From Massariosphaeria phaeospora (Eukaryota > Ascomycota > Dothideomycetes > Pleosporales), in contig JAADJZ010000011.1 in NCBI GenBank assembly GCA_011032825.1, positions 1,116,001-1,180,000 of the forward strand: 64,000 nt of DNA, given 5' to 3'. Position numbers and translations under genes: made by a program. Positions 20,258-30,700 of this stretch are shown piece by piece. The stretch's first letter is position 1. Each line of letters opens with the position of its first letter. Under the pieces are notes generated by a model. The model was not told the DNA's origin. It was given only the letters and a program-made list of their open reading frames with translations, and made no database searches.

Positions 20258-22597
20258 TCACCCCAGCCAAAACTGTCGTCGTTGTGATTGTTGCTTCTCA
20301 TACCATGCGAGCGGTACCTTCACGATACCGACACGCTCTGCCCAGTCGTTTTCTGTCTTTGGTTCTGTAACAACAAGCATGTAAACGGCGTGATCTTCAA
20401 GTCTTGAGATGCACTCATGTTTGTAAGCCACCACAACAGCCAGCAGACGTCCAGTAGACATTTGCAGAAGCTCTGGCCTCAAATCCCACTGACAAACGTA
20501 AAGACGAATATTCAATCTGCTTGTAGTATCGCGCAAGTAAAGGCCGTAGCCTGCGTATTGGCTGGCTCGCTCAAAGAAGTCGACATATATGGTGTCCGTT
20601 TTGACGACGAGCAGCCATGGATGTGGCGGTTCGAGCGAGAGAGCTCCGCGTCTGGACGTTTCGTAGGAGTGTGCATGGTTTCCCCAACTCACATGTGTGA
20701 AGTTAGAGATTCTGGGGAAAGATTTGTGCTTGCAGCCATGTTGACACTTCAAGCCGTCTGTCGTTTGAACTATATCAGGTAGGTCAAACCAAGCAACCTG
20801 CCCTTCAAATCCTGCCCACGACCAGCTAGGGAAACTTGACCGTCGTTTCGGAAGCTTCTTCAGCACGAAAGTGTCGTAATCGATCTTGTTCCATGTAATT
20901 TCCTCGGTATGAGCCCAACTGAGTCCAACCGCAAACGAATAGTAGTCCGGGCTATAAGTCGTTCCATCATGCTGATATGGGATACCGTAGAGGTTTTTGA
21001 CTGGAATCTCTTCCAAGTCGAAACGTTTGAGTATTGCAGACAATGCATTGATAGCATCGCACTCGAAGCTCATGCATCTTCCAGAATAGATCTGAGTGTG
21101 TTTTTGAAACACAGTAATCACATCCCTCCACGCTGGGCACCATTTCCGTGGCCTGTTGTTTGGGTTTTGTCGTATTCGACCATCCATTTGAAAGTGATAG
21201 TTAACATAGACTGTCTCGCTATCGATTTCTAGATGTCGGTCTTTTAGCTTGAGGCTTTCAACTGCCCATCGGAAATAATAGGGGTTTGACAGTTTGATAT
21301 CCGTAGCTTTTGGCAGTGTTTCCAAACGAATACGGGCTCCAGTCTGCATGAACACTTGAGAATCGGTGAAGACCAGCCTACAACTCGATAAAACTATTTC
21401 CTGGTAAGTCCAAGCACGTGTACTATATTTGGAAATAGTAAGCTCATATAGTGGGTCTGGGATGTTTGAAACGAGATGGTGTTCACCAACTTGACAGTGA
21501 GGCGGAAGGATGCGGGGCCGGGAAACGCCCGGCAGTCCATAGTTTGCATCTTCTCCGGCAGCCGCAATTATTGTGACGATTGCAGTTGAATAGATCAGAT
21601 CCATGTTGGCAATTTGGGAGTGGCGAAGTTTGGGATCCTTGCTGACACAGTACTGGTCTACCCAGATGTACTCAAACTCGAGACCGGTCGTCACTGCCAT
21701 GGCATCTTCTATAGTTCTTGAGCACTTTTCTGGAAGATAGAACATATCTGGTTCTTCTCGTATTTTTCCAGCGCCAGTCTGGCCCCAGATATAGCTCAAA
21801 GCAACAAATGCGGGACTGCGACGGGGAGCTTCTATGATGCGCCTTGTCCGAACATGGATAAGACTGATCGGAACGCTAGCGTTTTCTTCACATTCTCTTG
21901 GTTTGTCTAACTGTTCATCACGAAGCCAATCTTTGAGCGAAGTGTAGTCGATCCCAGCGGATATGTCGACTTGGTGGCTCAAGAGGAGGCGGCGACCAAC
22001 ATGTTGCAGGTTCACACCAGTCCCATAGACCTTTGAAGGAACTAGGATTGGTGAAATGAAGCGGGTTCCATTCGGTATGTATTGAAACATCGTACTGTGT
22101 GCTCTGCGTGCTCTGAGTGCTTCTTCCGGATCTGATTCCATAAATAGTAAGCGCATATGGTCGATACTGCTATCGTTCTGAATCTCAAGCCTGTGCAGAG
22201 AGGGGATTGGGCGACGTGTGAGTTTTTCCCGCCATTGTTCGTCCCGTATCATAGACCGAAAAAGTTGACACATTCGACAGCCGGATGGAATCCTGATATG
22301 GCCAAGTGAGGAAACCTGGCTTGCTCTCGGGCTGTCGATGAAAGTCTTGAACCGAGCAATTTCTCGCCATTTCAAATATGCCTTCCAGCATTCCGAACAA
22401 ATAGTACACTGTGCTTCTGCGTGCTCTAGCCGGGATTGTCCTTCTGAAACCTCTTCTAGGTTCCGACGTATATTGATTGAAAGTGTACCTTCCATCTGAT
22501 GGTCTGCTGCTCCATCTATAGAGGTGTCCGCTGGTCGCTTGTCGTCTCTGTATTGGCCATCTATTGCCTCACCAGGCTTGGTCATCTGCGAGTTCAT
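20258..22597 (-). CDS. heterokaryon incompatibility (HET) domain protein
   Basis: A 779-residue intronless protein. A Cys-rich N-terminal part (CTICSECW, then SGCRMCQLFRSM) is typical of HET proteins. The HET domain follows at about residues 265-420: FVALSYIWG, a KCSRTIEDAMAVT segment, EYIWVDQYCVSKDP, MDLIYSTAIVTIIAAAG and GLPGVSRPR. The rest contains family-typical blocks such as STRAWTYQEIVLSSCRLVF and RSSFPSWSWAGFEG. HET proteins trigger cell death or growth arrest after fusion of incompatible strains, though most family members have no tested role. The reading frame is intact. It lies beside the two F-box-like genes in a small accessory-type segment. Confidence 0.93.
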   Translation of the reverse strand: MNSQMTKPGEAIDGQYRDDKRPADTSIDGAADHQMEGTLSINIRRNLEEVSEGQSRLEHAEAQCTICSECWKAYLKWREIARFKTFIDSPRASQVSSLGHIRIPSGCRMCQLFRSMIRDEQWREKLTRRPIPSLHRLEIQNDSSIDHMRLLFMESDPEEALRARRAHSTMFQYIPNGTRFISPILVPSKVYGTGVNLQHVGRRLLLSHQVDISAGIDYTSLKDWLRDEQLDKPRECEENASVPISLIHVRTRRIIEAPRRSPAFVALSYIWGQTGAGKIREEPDMFYLPEKCSRTIEDAMAVTTGLEFEYIWVDQYCVSKDPKLRHSQIANMDLIYSTAIVTIIAAAGEDANYGLPGVSRPRILPPHCQVGEHHLVSNIPDPLYELTISKYSTRAWTYQEIVLSSCRLVFTDSQVFMQTGARIRLETLPKATDIKLSNPYYFRWAVESLKLKDRHLEIDSETVYVNYHFQMDGRIRQNPNNRPRKWCPAWRDVITVFQKHTQIYSGRCMSFECDAINALSAILKRFDLEEIPVKNLYGIPYQHDGTTYSPDYYSFAVGLSWAHTEEITWNKIDYDTFVLKKLPKRRSSFPSWSWAGFEGQVAWFDLPDIVQTTDGLKCQHGCKHKSFPRISNFTHVSWGNHAHSYETSRRGALSLEPPHPWLLVVKTDTIYVDFFERASQYAGYGLYLRDTTSRLNIRLYVCQWDLRPELLQMSTGRLLAVVVAYKHECISRLEDHAVYMLVVTEPKTENDWAERVGIVKVPLAWYEKQQSQRRQFWLG

Positions 22598-23919
22598 ACC
22601 GCGGGATATTGAGCTGATCGCGTTCGTTAAAGCGCCATACAGATAGCGATGGCTGCATATCGACAGTGCTGGCGTGACGGACAGAGGAGATGGAGCTGAG
22701 GGCGTTGTTCTTCCAAACCTTTTCCACTCGACCTGGCTGACGGGTTGTCCTGTTCCTTGGCTGACACTCAGCCGCCACGACCGGCCAACTGTCGTTGCAG
22801 GCAGACGCGGCCGATCCGATTCTCAGCCTTTCGAACGCTTGCCGGATGACAAGATAGAGTGCTCATATCGATTGAAGTGATTAACAGGCTGGCGTTGCGG
22901 AATCCAAGCAGAAAGGGAAAATCTATGATGCAGGGGCTGCAGCGTCTGTCATAGGGATTAGTAGCCTCCGTTGGAGGGTTTGATAACAGCATTGCTGTAG
23001 AGGGTGTCTAGTCATTCGAGCGTGCTCAGCGAAAAGATGTTGTACGAAAGAAGCCTAGAGAGGAAGAGGAAACTCGGAACTGGAAGTCTGTAGTTCGTGG
23101 TTGCAGTCTGTGCGTGGTCCCCCTTGCACCTTGCTGGAGTTCCGACCGCTGCGCACCACACTGAGGTGAGCAAACTAAGGCACCTCAAGTCTCGACCGTT
23201 CTCAAGATCCAAGTTTGCATCATCCATAGCACTGTACCTACATTTTCCGCTGCTCCCAGATTCCCCACACACGTGCGCAGCTGATAGGTCAGAATGGGCA
23301 AATACGTTAAGCTAACCCCAGCGTGGAGAACATCTTACGGAGTACTACCCAATGATAATACGAGAAGTGTCACAATGGACTGCTATGAAGCAAAACTCCG
23401 AGACCCGTATGTTGTTGCTCGAGCGGGAAGGTGCATATCAAAAGAATGTCACCGGCAAGCCGAGCATCATCGCAGCGTGCAAGTAGCCTGCTCGGCGATT
23501 CGCGGATCTGCACTGGCGGGCAAGGCGCCCTCCATTAGGATATTCGGTCGTGCAATTGGTTGAGGGAGGCAAAAGAACAAGAAATGGAATCGGTGTAGAA
23601 CCAAGGGTGTTGCTTGTAGGGCTGATGAAGGTGAAACTTCGAGTTGTGTTAGGAAGTTTGTTTTGGAGAAGCTGGAAGCATGGATGGAAGGAGCAGAAAC
23701 TTGGAATCTGGGATGTAGAGGGTTTTCGTCTTGTTGTGTAAAAGTGTCTGGGGTGAGTTATAAAGTGTTCGGTTTAGCTTTTCCCGGTCAGCGCTCTGGG
23801 ACAAGCCTAATCTAGGCGGTAGAAAGCACGTTGACCGTCTTCTGCCATGAAGTTGACTTTGCTTTAGGGTGGCTTGCAGCATATGCCGCAATCGCAACTC
23901 TTGTATATTTCTCGCGTTA
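22598..23919. other. intergenic, 1.3 kb upstream of the HET gene
   Basis: It holds the HET promoter and the 3' side of the GMF gene. Scattered short ORFs on both strands have no domain features. I see no RNA gene or repeat. Confidence 0.45.
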
Positions 23920-24539
23920 TCATGAATCGCCCTTGAGCTTCGTCTCGATGTCTTCCAGGTCCTCTGCGCTGTCAATTTCGATAATCTTTCCAACCTCCGC
24001 TGTATTCCGCATGAGTTCCTTTGCACCGGCGTACAGCATCTTCACTTCGTTGTTGCAGGTGACGGGCAGGTAGTATATCATAACGTAGGGAACCGAAAGC
24101 CGTCCGGAATCCTAGGCCTACTTAGTATACCATCAGTTGGTGAGTGGCCGCTGGCGCCTACGAGGGTGAGTGGGTAGCTCAGCAGCACGAATCTGGGAGC
24201 ATGTTCTGGGAGTTCGTCGGCTAGGCTCTGAACGTCCGAGTACACGTCCTCGTCCACCGGCAGGATCTCCAACGTCTTCTTATCGATCTGATCTGGCGTG
24301 CTTCGGCATCAGCCCTGTTTGCAACGGCTACGCTCGCGATCGAGGCTTGATAATGCATCACTGCGACAGGGTTCAGGCTTGCGTACAGATGACAGCCTGC
24401 GGGTCTTTGGCGCGCGAGGTGCCCAGGCGGAATTTGCGTAGCTTCTGCTTGGTCTCGTCCGAGAAGGTGTAAAGTCTGGATTCGGAAGACTGCCGGCCAT
24501 CGTTAGCTTTGGAGGCTCTGGAGACGCGCGACTCACCAT
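23920..24539 (-). CDS. glia maturation factor / GMF1-type ADF-H protein
   Basis: This small actin-regulatory protein of the ADF/cofilin-homology family binds Arp2/3 and promotes debranching of actin networks. Four coding exons (24539-24537, 24489-24387, 24292-24162, 24111-23920) give 142 residues, the usual family length. Landmarks in order: SRLYTFSDETKQKLRKFRLG, QAVIYQIDKKTLEI, DELPEHAPRFVLLSYPLTL, then SGRLSVPYVMIYYLP, CNNEVKMLYAGAKEL and the end DLEDIETKLKGDS. The first coding exon is just the ATG, followed at once by GTGAGT; another ATG inside that intron is out of frame. All junctions keep phase and restore family motifs, so the model is strong despite being easy to miss. Confidence 0.93.
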
Positions 24540-24832
24540 AGCGTAGTGACTACTAGCGAAGAGGTGGGAAGGTAGAGGTTAAGGTTTGGCAGGGCGTTTC
24601 GCACAAATTGCGATAGTGTGAGTAGGGCTGAGGCCCTAGAACGCGTGAGTGATCCCTGAGTCGTGCTGCGGGGGGTGCGGGGCAAGTTCCGAAACGCCCA
24701 TTCCTCGCCGACTCGCCGAACCACCACCTACGATCTACTAGTAGGTCTGTTTCCACGTTCGCTGTGCCTACACACCTCCTCCATGCAACTAGCTACTCAG
24801 CAGCCCGGCACATAGCATCTTAGACCGTCTTG
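24540..24832. promoter_or_regulatory. divergent promoter of GMF and the molybdopterin-binding-domain gene
   Basis: Two head-to-head start codons are 293 bp apart with no gene between. Transcription of both must begin in or near this interval; no specific binding site is claimed. Confidence 0.5.
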
Positions 24833-25961
24833 ATGTTCAGCAGAGTCAGCCAGGTAGCTAGACACCTTTCGCGACCGCTCCCAAACTTTAGCCACCGTTC
24901 CGCAGCAGCGTTTCCGAGGCCATCATCTATAACGTCATCGATCATGGCGACCGCAACACCCACGCAGGAAAAGGGGCTTATACACACAGCTGCATGTCTC
25001 ATTATCGGAGACGAGGTGTTAGGTGGCAAGGTATGCACTACAGCCTCTATAAGTGCGTATCGGATGGTAGCTAACGCGGGCTGAAGACAGTGGACACAAA
25101 CTCGGTAGAGACAAGTCGTACGGCATAACCGGATCGCTCAGCTAACGTGGACAAGGCATACTTTGCCAAATTTTGCTTCTCCATCGGAATCACCTTGCGC
25201 CGAATAGAGGTTATAGCAGACGACGAAAACGAGATAATAGAGGCGGTGCGGCGCATGTCGAGCAACTATGACTTCGTGGTTACCTCAGGCGGAATTGGTC
25301 CTACGTGAGCGGCACGACCTGATTAACTCATAGATATGCTGATCCAATGGTCCCTCCTAGGCACGACGATATCACATACCAGTCAATAGCTAAAGCGTTT
25401 GGCCTGCCTCTAAAGCTGCACGAAGCTGCCTTTGAGCGAATGAAGCGATTATCGAACCCGCACAAGTCGCAACCCAACTTCAGCTGGGACACGCCTTCAG
25501 CTGCATTGACAGCAAAGAAGCGCATGGTCGAGCTGCCAATAGACGATTCGCTCCCGGATGATGAGCAGGTGTTGTTCGTGGACGATACGCTCTGGGTGCC
25601 AGTGGCCTGCATCAATAGCAATATCCACATATTGCCTGGCGTCCCAAGACTCTTCGAGAGGATGCTTGATGGACTAAAACCTCGCCTTCTGCCCAGACTG
25701 ACAGATCCAGAGGGCAAAGGCGTGCTGCGGATATTGATCTCAACGCCCATGGCCGAGAGTGGGGTTGCCGAATATCTTACACAGCTGGCTGCCCAGGTGG
25801 AGTCAAAGGGGGTGAAGGTGGGCAGTTATCCGCGATGGGGTAAGGATAACAACACGGTAACGCTCGTTGGACGCGATTTTGAGTATATGGAGTCACTGGT
25901 ACCGGACGTGGAAAAAGCGGTTCAGGGGCACCGTATAGCAGTGGAGGGCGAGGACGACTGA
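24833..25961 (+). CDS. MoaB/Mog molybdopterin-binding-domain protein (FAD synthase N-domain type)
   Basis: Four exons (24833-25030, 25087-25104, 25156-25304, 25361-25961) give 321 residues. The MoCF-binding fold is clear: LIIGDEVLGGK at residues 56-66, TVDTNSAYFAKF across the short exon, EVIADDENEIIEAVRRM and TSGGIGPTHDD at about 115-125. The protein matches the stand-alone fungal relatives of the N-terminal domain of eukaryotic FAD synthase (FLAD1), where this domain has pyrophosphatase-type activity; true molybdenum-cofactor synthesis is less likely. The first 37 residues are basic and Ser-rich without acidic residues, like a mitochondrial presequence. A second ATG (MATATPTQEKG) begins just where the presequence ends. 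The second exon is only 18 nt. Confidence 0.9.
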
Positions 25962-27557
25962 GACAGCGCTGAACTGAAAGCTCGAGGCTGGCTGGTTGGC
26001 GTCGGGCTGGCTGAAGTGGTGATATGTAGGACGTACCATCTGCATCTTCCGCTGTAAAACTAGGGCGTTATTGGACCATAGAGAGTGTATATCGTCGGAA
26101 TAGAACAGGAGAGGATGGTGCTCGACCGAGCTAGAATAGGTGTCAGCGTATCTACTGCTTCTCGAAGACGTGTCGAAGGCCTGCCGTGCGCGACCAGACC
26201 AGATTCGGGCTGCCGAGCCAATATCAGGGGACGGACGATAACGCAGCGGGAGACTGTGCCACTAGTAACTACTACTGCTACACAGTTCTCGAGCGATAGT
26301 GTGATAATGCAGGGGCCTCGTTTTTCAATAGCGACATGTCACCGCGCGACTCTCGTGGGGCGCAACAGCAACGAAGCTCGCCGCCGCTCGCGTGCAGCCT
26401 CGTGGCATCCAGCGGCAGCCAAGTGGCCGACAGATCTATGTAGTATGCGCATCTGGAGGCGGTTCTTCACGCATGCACCCGCAGAACCCCACCTGTGTAA
26501 CCCATCCTGTAGGCAGCGCGGTGTATCCGCTCTGGTTCTCGCGCCCGCATGAGGTGGCCAGTCATGTGAGGGCACGGCGCGGAACAGGCAGATTGCGGTG
26601 CAGGGCGTTGGGCGGTGTCTGGATCTGGACTCTGTTGATGGTCCGCCAGAACGGCTCCATAGCCCGCCAGAACGGCCAGGTCGGAGTGGAGAGTGGAGAG
26701 TGGAGGAGCAAGAGGCCGCAGAGGTTAGAGGGAAGACAGTCCGCCGGCCGGGCCCCGTCCCCTCTTGACGGCAGCGGTTTGTGCCTGGCCTGGGCTCGGT
26801 GCCGGACCCCGTTGGCGCAGCCGTGCCACGCTGGGATGCAGTGCACTGTGCAGAGTCCAGACGGACGGAGAGGGTGAGAGGAGAGCGGTAAAAGCGGCGC
26901 GGCGCTGCACACTGGGGGGGAGGGGGATCGAGTGTTTCTTATGCGCCGGCGCCAGGCCGCGCAGCGATACGGCGGCGGAGTTGCTGCTGGCGCGCGCTGC
27001 AGCTGTGGGTGTGCAGTGTGCAGTGTGCAGTCACCAGAGTCAGTGTGTCTCTGGTGCAGCAAAGCCCGCGGCGATGGCTCTCGTCCAGTGGCAGGCCACC
27101 GCCGTTCACTGGGGGAGCGTGCGCAGAGAACAGAGAACACCCCGGCTAGTGCCCAGCTGTAGTCGCTTCCTGATTCGAGCGCCCGGCCTAGCTCGCTCTA
27201 GCGCGCAGCGAGACAAGCGTGATGGTTCTTTTGTAGAGATCCATCTCCATCTCCATCTCCATCCTCCCAGCTTCCACGCCCTCGCGCTCTCTCGCTCTCT
27301 CTCCTGTCCGCTGCTCCCTCGCGCCCACTCGCTCTCCCACCGCCGATACATGCCCTGAGTGCCTGCGCAGCCCGCATCGCCGCCCCGTATCCCTTGATCG
27401 CGCCTCAGGAAGAGCCCAACGCCGCCCTGCTCCGCTCGTTTCCCGCCTCCTCATTTGAGCTCGGTCCTGGTCCCAGCACCAGACGCATCGCTGCCATCGC
27501 GACTCTGTCTCCGCAACACTCTCTCTCCGCTCTTCGCTTCACACCCAATCCACAACA
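25962..27557. other. 1.6-kb region upstream of the Ras gene
   Basis: The part nearest the gene (27230-27540) is CT-rich, with a CCATCT repeat at 27239-27268, typical of a transcribed fungal leader. The part around 26640-27060 is GC-rich with repeated short words such as CGCCAGAACGG (two copies near 26648-26675) and GTGCAGTGT. Long ORFs exist on both strands but have biased, low-complexity content and no recognisable domain. Confidence 0.45.
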
Positions 27558-28379
27558 ATGGCGTCAAAGGTCCGTAGAGCTCGCCGCTTTGCTGCAACGA
27601 TCCGCTGACCGCCCCCCAGTTTCTTCGAGAGTACAAGCTTGTAGTGGTCGGCGGCGGTGGTGTGGGAAAGTCGTGTTTGACGATCCAGCTGATCCAGAGC
27701 CATTTCGTGGACGAGTATGACCCGACGATAGAGGGTGAGTTGCCGCTGCTATTGCCGCTGCCGTTCCCGACGGGTGCGTGACAGTCCGGAACATGGAGTA
27801 ACATCCCACAGATTCGTACCGCAAGCAGTGTGTCATCGACGACGAGGTTGCCCTGCTCGATGTGCTCGACACGGCCGGCCAAGAGGAGTACTCGGCGATG
27901 CGGGAGCAGTACATGCGGACGGGCGAGGGCTTCCTGCTAGTCTACTCGATAACCGACCGGCAAAGCTTCGAGGAAATCATGACGTTCCAGCAGCAAATCC
28001 TGCGGGTCAAGGACAAGGACTACTTCCCCATGATTGTCGTGGGCAACAAGTGCGATCTTGAAGGGGAGCGACAAGTGTCAACACAAGGTAGGTTCAGGTC
28101 TCACGTTGCTTCATCACGGCTAGCATGCTAACGCCTTCTCTACCAGAGGGCCAGAATTTGGCGCGGCAGTTCGACTGCAAATTCATCGAGACGTCGGCCA
28201 AGTCACGCATCAACGTCGACAACGCATTCTACGACATCGTACGGGAAATCCGCAAGTATAACAAGGAGATGTCATCATACACTGGCGCACCCTCAGGCGG
28301 CGCACCGAACGGCATGGGCAAGATGGGCGTCGACGACGATCACGAGAAGAAGAGCTGCTGCGGGTGCGTGGTCATGTAG
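27558..28379 (+). CDS. RAS1: Ras GTPase
   Basis: This is a small GTPase controlling growth, morphogenesis and cAMP or MAP-kinase signalling in fungi. Four exons (27558-27569, 27620-27734, 27812-28087, 28147-28379) give 211 residues. All nucleotide-binding boxes are intact: GGGGVGKS at residues 15-22, the effector loop ending [31 protein letters not shown] and ETSAKS. Residues matching human Gly12, Gly13 and Gln61 are wild type. The hypervariable tail is Gly/Ser/Pro-rich and ends CCGCVVM, giving a CAAX box for farnesylation with adjacent Cys for palmitoylation. The first exon carries only four codons. The RAS1/RasA type is inferred from the close match to the H-Ras-like core rather than RAS2/RasB. 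Confidence 0.95.
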
Positions 28380-30407
28380 TCGCTGGGCATGCTGCCAATA
28401 CGTATTGTGGGAGCCAGATACCTGTCGTTGACCCGAGCCATGATCCTGGAATGCGCAATCTCACGATTCCTTCTGGGGCAAAGAGGCCATTCGATACCTT
28501 TAGCACCTACTGTCAGTTTAACTTTCCTTCGTGGACTTCCTCCGACCGTCCTTCCTTTCTTCGCCTACTTCTGGGTTAGTTTTGGGGCTCGGTGTTGAAC
28601 ACGGGATATCTGCTGGCGCGCTGCGAACAAGGCCCTGAATTATTTCTTCTGGGGAACCGATCTCTCTCATCGGCGGCGCTGTGTTCGGTCCGCTTTATCT
28701 AGACTTTGATCATCTCATGGCATCTGGTAAATTGTTTCTCCTTGTCAGATGTTCAGCAATCCCGACGAAGCCATCCATCCATAGCGGGTGAGGTGTGGCA
28801 AAACTTCAATTTTACGGTTCCCTTCACAACTCTCTACTGCTTGCTTCTCTAGAACTCAGATTTAACTTCGATGAAAATAATCCAACTCTACTTCCACCCC
28901 CACCACGCCATGTGTCGTTTGCCTATCCGAGGTTCGATGCGGCGAAGCTCAAGGCTGTGTCCGCAGGCCCGCCCCGCTTCCTCCGGTCCAACATGCAGCA
29001 TGGCACAGTATGCCGCTCCAATGTGGTCGCTAACCAGCTCGAAACGACGACTTGCAGCATGCGAACAATCACGATCGACCGAACAAATCCGACTAACACT
29101 GGCTCTCCGCTCTGGGTCTACAAATTCCAATTGGTGGGGCAAGAGCAAGCACTTCCAAGTAGCCCACCAATCGGTCACAATAGTTGCTATCAAGGGGGAA
29201 CTGTGAAGTTTTGCACCGCGCCATACCCGCGAGATATTCGGAATCTTGCGGAAATCAACTTCATTTTCTAGAGCCTCCATGTTGCGATATGGGACGAGTT
29301 TACGGATCTTGGGCTGAAAGCAGTATAGCGCGGCTTATTAAACTCAAACGGCCTTCCACTTTGGAATCCCGTTTGACATGTGCAAGTCTTCTATCACATC
29401 CCATCCCACCTCACCTTCGCACGACACCTTCTCTATTGTTGACAGAAGATAACTCAAGAGCACGCACTATTTTCACCTATGTGACCGGTCCCTAACAATA
29501 CGCCTGCCACCAATCGCATCGTCAACGCGTTCAACCACCTCCTCAAGACCCTACAGTCTCGATCTTTCTGTGTCTGATATTAGCCTATTTTAGGATCGAC
29601 CTACCAAAATACCTTTTAAGGGTTTCCCCGGACAATGGATGCGTACATCGCGATATGGCTACCTGTACGCTACCCACCGTCTGCGTGCGTCGGACTCCGG
29701 CCAGCGATTATATACCCATGTGCAGCAAAGAGGCCGTTTCTGCGGCCGTCTCGTCACTCTGTTGTCCGGGGTTCTGTTTCCTTGTTGTCGGGTCGTTTAT
29801 ACGAACACGCAACAACGAAATAGCCGTGGTTTTCTGCCGTGCGGCCAATTGCAACATACACTGAGACTGGAGATCTGCTGGATAATACGTCTGGATGGTA
29901 GTCGTTACCCCATCTGTGCGCAACTGCTTACTTTGAGTGTCTGGCCAACCGAGCCGGACCCTTGGACCTTTCGCGGTATGCCGTGGAACGCTGCTTTCAA
30001 CTCGAGGAAATCCGTAAATCACTTGGAGCTCACATGTTGCAGGAGCACATCTCGGTCTGCTCGTACAGAGTTGTCAAACACGCGGTCTGCATCATGCTGC
30101 CCTATGGCACTGAACGGTGAGCAGCATGTGCATACGTGTGCCCCGCCCCATCGTCTACATCCCCGGTCATCCACCACCATTTAGAATGCTAGAGCGGGAC
30201 GGCACGGATGGCCCACGCCGCATCGACAAAGTAAGGTTCGGGACGAAACGTGGTCTCGCGCCATCGAGACGTGGCTATCGGGATCTTATCACCGTAAGCT
30301 TACTGTGTACGGACTATGGCTTGGTACGCCGCATGCTCACTACTGTAGACGTCGAAGTCTTGGCCGTTTGAGGTATAAGCTTGCTGCAGGTAAGAACAAC
30401 TTGACTG
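28380..30407. other. gene-poor stretch downstream of Ras
   Basis: Two kilobases with no supported gene. On the plus strand, a frame around 29935-30114 reads LANRAGPLDLSRYAVER and nearby residues that look protein-like and are broken by a stop, which may be the first part of the remnant that continues at 30408. Confidence 0.4.
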
Positions 30408-30700
30408 ATGGCTCCTAGGTCATTGGCGAGAATTGCTAGCATGTTCCTGTCCGGTAAACTGGCTGAGCAGATCACGAAGAAGGTACCTGCTGTCCAGGTT
30501 GAGATTGACGACTTGTTTAAAGAAGTTGAACAGAGACTGAAAGAGTATCCCGAACCACCCATGCACAACGCCTCTAGGATTATATGCCACTTCGTACTGG
30601 AGTTTTCGCATTACGTACGCGAGATCCGAAGCGAATCCAAAGAAGTAAACTCAACTCCTATACGCCACATCACAACAGAAAAGCCTCAGATCCTTAACAT
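30408..30700 (+). pseudogene. dynamin stalk-like fragment, probably a gene remnant
   Basis: The plus-strand frame from about 30408 encodes roughly 85 residues that look like part of a dynamin-family stalk: LARIASMFLSGKLAEQITKK, then VEIDDLFKEVEQRLKEYPEP and FVLEFSHYVREIRSES. No GTPase domain with its GXXXXGKS motif is found upstream, and the surrounding frames are broken. The resemblance then ends and the strand carries the 3' end of the LRR gene in antisense. A decayed copy of a fungal dynamin-like gene is the simplest reading. A short unrelated coiled-coil gene is possible. Confidence 0.4.

Noticed and set aside
26562..27358. Long ORFs on both strands upstream of Ras
   Set aside because: Low-complexity composition, overlapping frames on both strands and no family resemblance.
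28795..29280. Overlapping ORFs on both strands downstream of Ras
   Set aside because: No domain, no supporting splice pattern and mutual antisense overlap.
29639..30184. 181-residue plus-strand ORF
   Set aside because: No domain or composition typical of a gene; a different frame within it looks more protein-like and is broken.
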